Shown here in pieces: positions 62,178 to 64,000 of a stretch of 64,000 bases of DNA. The stretch lies in contig JAGQDJ010000202.1 in the NCBI GenBank assembly GCA_022885665.1, forward strand, positions 62,001-126,000. The letters are read 5' to 3'. How positions within the stretch are numbered: position 1 is the stretch's first letter; the number at the start of each line of letters is the position of its first letter. Both the position numbers and the translations under genes were made by a program. The stretch is from Triops longicaudatus. Its lineage: Eukaryota > Arthropoda > Branchiopoda > Notostraca > Triopsidae. The notes under the pieces were generated by a model. That model was not told where the DNA came from. It was given only the letters and a program-made list of their open reading frames with translations, and searched no databases.

Positions 62178-62643
62178 CAGTGATCCCCCCATTTACGCGG
62201 TCTCGTTTTATGCGGTTTCACATTTACGCGGTCTGAAATCTGGTAAATATTTGCTAAAGATTGCATAAAACTTGGCGCTATGACTCAAAATTACGTAAGA
62301 ATAAATACTTCGTGCTCTAAATAGCGAAACTTCAAAGCACTAAAGCAGATTCGCTCTAGCGAGTCATGTCGAATTGGTAACATTTAACTTCTGTGATTTG
62401 CAATATTCTTTGAAGACTTTTAGAAACGTTTAAATTTTAAAAAATGCTCCGATATTACCGTTAACCCTTTCTATACACTTAGATTAAAATTAGATTTATT
62501 TGCCATTTTTTAAAATTTCTGAGAGCATGGAACGCATCCATATCTCATCCCTATCTTACATGTATAACATGACTCAGTTTACGCGTTTCCGCTTAAGCGC
62601 TATTTTCGCGGAACCAATTTACCGCGTAAATGTGGGATCAGTG
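62178..62643. mobile_element. 466 bp non-autonomous pogo/Tigger-like transposon (MITE)
   Basis: The left end starts CAGTGATCCCCCCATTTACG and continues CGG. The right end read backwards starts CACTGATCCCACATTTACGC and continues GG. The inverted repeats of about 22 bp match at nearly all positions. TA flanks both sides (62176-62177 and 62644-62645), the target duplication expected of Tc1/mariner/pogo elements. The motif TTACGCGG recurs inside the left end. There is no transposase frame. Confidence 0.75.
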
Positions 62644-62645
62644 TA

Positions 62646-63311
62646 TAGTCCGTTAGCGACGTCCAAATTCATCTTGGGACATCGCAAAAATATAACGTTT
62701 TACTGACCCAAACGGTGCCAAATATATGGACACGCTTATACTGCACTAATTTACGACACGTAAATCTGAACGCTCTACAGCAGTTTTCTTTGTTGACTGA
62801 CTGAGGTAATCGCATAGCCCATTAACGAACTTCGTTCTTACCTTTCAACAGACCAGAAGCAGTAGCAAAGCTATTGCTAGCTCATACGTTCACATTCAAT
62901 AGAGTAAAAAAGCAAATAGTTTTACAGAACAAATAATGCTATTCAATCAGTGTTCTGGTGAAATGAATTCGGTGTGTTATATTTGTCAAGATTTTCTTTC
63001 GAAGTCGGGTACTCCTGTCTCCACCAAATGCGGCCGTACATTTCACGAGCTTTGTCTTCTTTAATGGCTCGAAACGTAACATTAAATTTTACTCGCACGC
63101 AACAAATGTATCAATATAGCTCTTAATTAAGTCGAAAACTTGTTCGCGGTACAGAACTAGAATACTAGCCAAGGATTTGAGAAGATTATTTTATGATGAG
63201 AAATTTTCAGCGAAAACGTACCACATAATCTGATAGTTCTCATATGATTGCTTGGGGGAAAAATCCCATTGTTGGAGAAAACCAAAACAAATTATCCCAC
63301 GTAACCTATCT
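62646..63311. other. intergenic between the MITE and UFL1
   Basis: No gene-like frame was found. A short stretch near 62960-63070 (EMNSVCYICQDFLSKS-like in one frame) has a few cysteines, but frames close quickly. Confidence 0.35.
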
Positions 63312-63317
63312 TTTATT
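63312..63317 (-). promoter_or_regulatory. polyadenylation signal of UFL1
   Basis: AATAAA on the minus strand about 55 bp after the UFL1 stop. Confidence 0.55.
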
Positions 63318-63372
63318 TATCCACAACCGAAACAGCGGAGCGTCTTTTGGGTTTTAACCAGACACATTAACT

Positions 63373-63996
63373 TTAACTTTCATCAGTCTTAGACTTCTTG
63401 AAGGTAATCGCGATTTCCTTTAACTTGGGCAACAACTCATCCAACTGTTGCTGGGTTTCTTGTTTCTCCTCTTCTTTCGTTTGTTTTAATTGCTGGATCA
63501 CCAATCCTATCAAATTCGAAGAGAAGACTTTGGTTACTAAGTACGAGAGATGGCAATTATAAACCTTGGCATTTGCTGAGAAGATCGGCCATTTCGCTTG
63601 GCAACTGCGGTTGCAGAAAACCTAAAATTTGGGGTACAAATCTCCCCGATGCATGCAGCACACACCCAGTTACAGTGTGGAACAACAATAATGCCACAAC
63701 ATGCAACGTTAATGCTGCATCTTGCGCTTCACTGAGCTGCTCTAGTAAAGATTGTCGCTGTAACTGAGTCACATTCCTAATAAACCAAAAATTAAATCGG
63801 TGCACTTCGAATTATTAGTTTTGACCAACTTCTCCTTCTTCCGGTCCACTTTCTTAAGCAATACTCCGCAAGCATTCAATGCTGCGTCCGATAAAGTCAA
63901 AAATTCTTCGATGCTCGATGAGCCAGTAGCTTTGTTCAAGGCTAACAACGATCCTTTAACATCCTCACTGCACTGACCAATTAATTTCGCTCTAGC
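63373..63996 (-). CDS. UFL1: E3 UFM1-protein ligase 1, C-terminal part (5' partial)
   Basis: Exons 63996-63826, 63763-63565 and 63506-63373 join in phase; the rest lies beyond the window edge. UFL1 attaches the ubiquitin-like UFM1 to targets such as ribosomal protein uL24 at the endoplasmic reticulum, together with DDRGK1. The recognisable C-terminal block reads CSEDVKGSLLALNKATGSSS, LKKVDRKKEKL, QRQSLLEQLSEAQDAALTLH, TGCVLHASGRFVPQILGFL and LLSKCQGLVIQQLKQ, then a Glu/Lys-rich coiled end (EEEKQETQQQLDELLPKLKE) and a stop after KTDES. The acceptor for the last exon was set at 63506 because it restores the conserved QGLV sequence and gives a 58 bp intron; the nearer AG would leave only 28 bp. 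The donor after 63826 is weak. Confidence 0.78.
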
Positions 63997-64000
63997 CTAA

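Noticed and set aside
63537..63564. 28 bp intron in UFL1 using the nearest AG
   Set aside because: Too short to splice; the AG before 63506 gives 58 bp and restores the conserved QGLV sequence.
1..64000. A previously undescribed multi-gene system
   Set aside because: The genes are unrelated housekeeping, signalling and neural genes on mixed strands with normal spacing; nothing suggests a functional cluster.

Overview
The window is animal nuclear DNA, most likely from an arthropod. The genes are split by many GT-AG introns, often short (43 to about 160 bp). The DNA is AT-rich, and the long intergenic stretches carry MITE-like and SINE-like repeats. Markers pointing to arthropods or other protostomes are a TAF1 that looks very like the insect protein and has a C-terminal AT-hook, a Polycomb protein Scm with two FCS zinc fingers, and a variant ionotropic receptor of the glutamate-receptor fold. 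I rebuilt the gene models by hand from splice sites and reading phase. In each multi-exon model the exon lengths sum to whole codons; no transcript evidence was available.

Layout of the plus-strand block (1-31 kb): the 3' end of an LRP4-like receptor gene (63-2041); an 11.5 kb stretch without a recognisable gene (2042-13553); a complete vesicular glutamate transporter gene (13554-16772); a small three-exon gene for a secreted peptide-like protein (17941-19554), which I cannot assign to a family; and a complete class V P4-ATPase flippase (ATP10-like, 20109-30911).

Middle block: two minus-strand chromatin and transcription genes lie close together, TAF1 (32856-39944) and Scm (40808-43637). On the plus strand follow two tandem copies of a SnoaL-like 'pathogen-related protein' gene (46554-47267 and 48685-49401), with an apparent LTR-retrotransposon fragment between them.

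Right block (minus strand): a GT10 alpha-1,3-fucosyltransferase (51123-52468), an inositol polyphosphate 4-phosphatase with an N-terminal PH domain (53048-57552), an ionotropic receptor (58494-61572), and the 3' end of UFL1, the UFM1 E3 ligase (63373-63996, running off the window).

The genes do not form one pathway. VGLUT, the ionotropic receptor and LRP4 all have synaptic or neural roles in known animals, but their proximity here looks ordinary. The best candidates for something undescribed are the secreted-peptide gene, the tandem SnoaL-like pair and the set of short inverted-repeat transposons. I saw no CRISPR array, operon-like system or intact mobile element.
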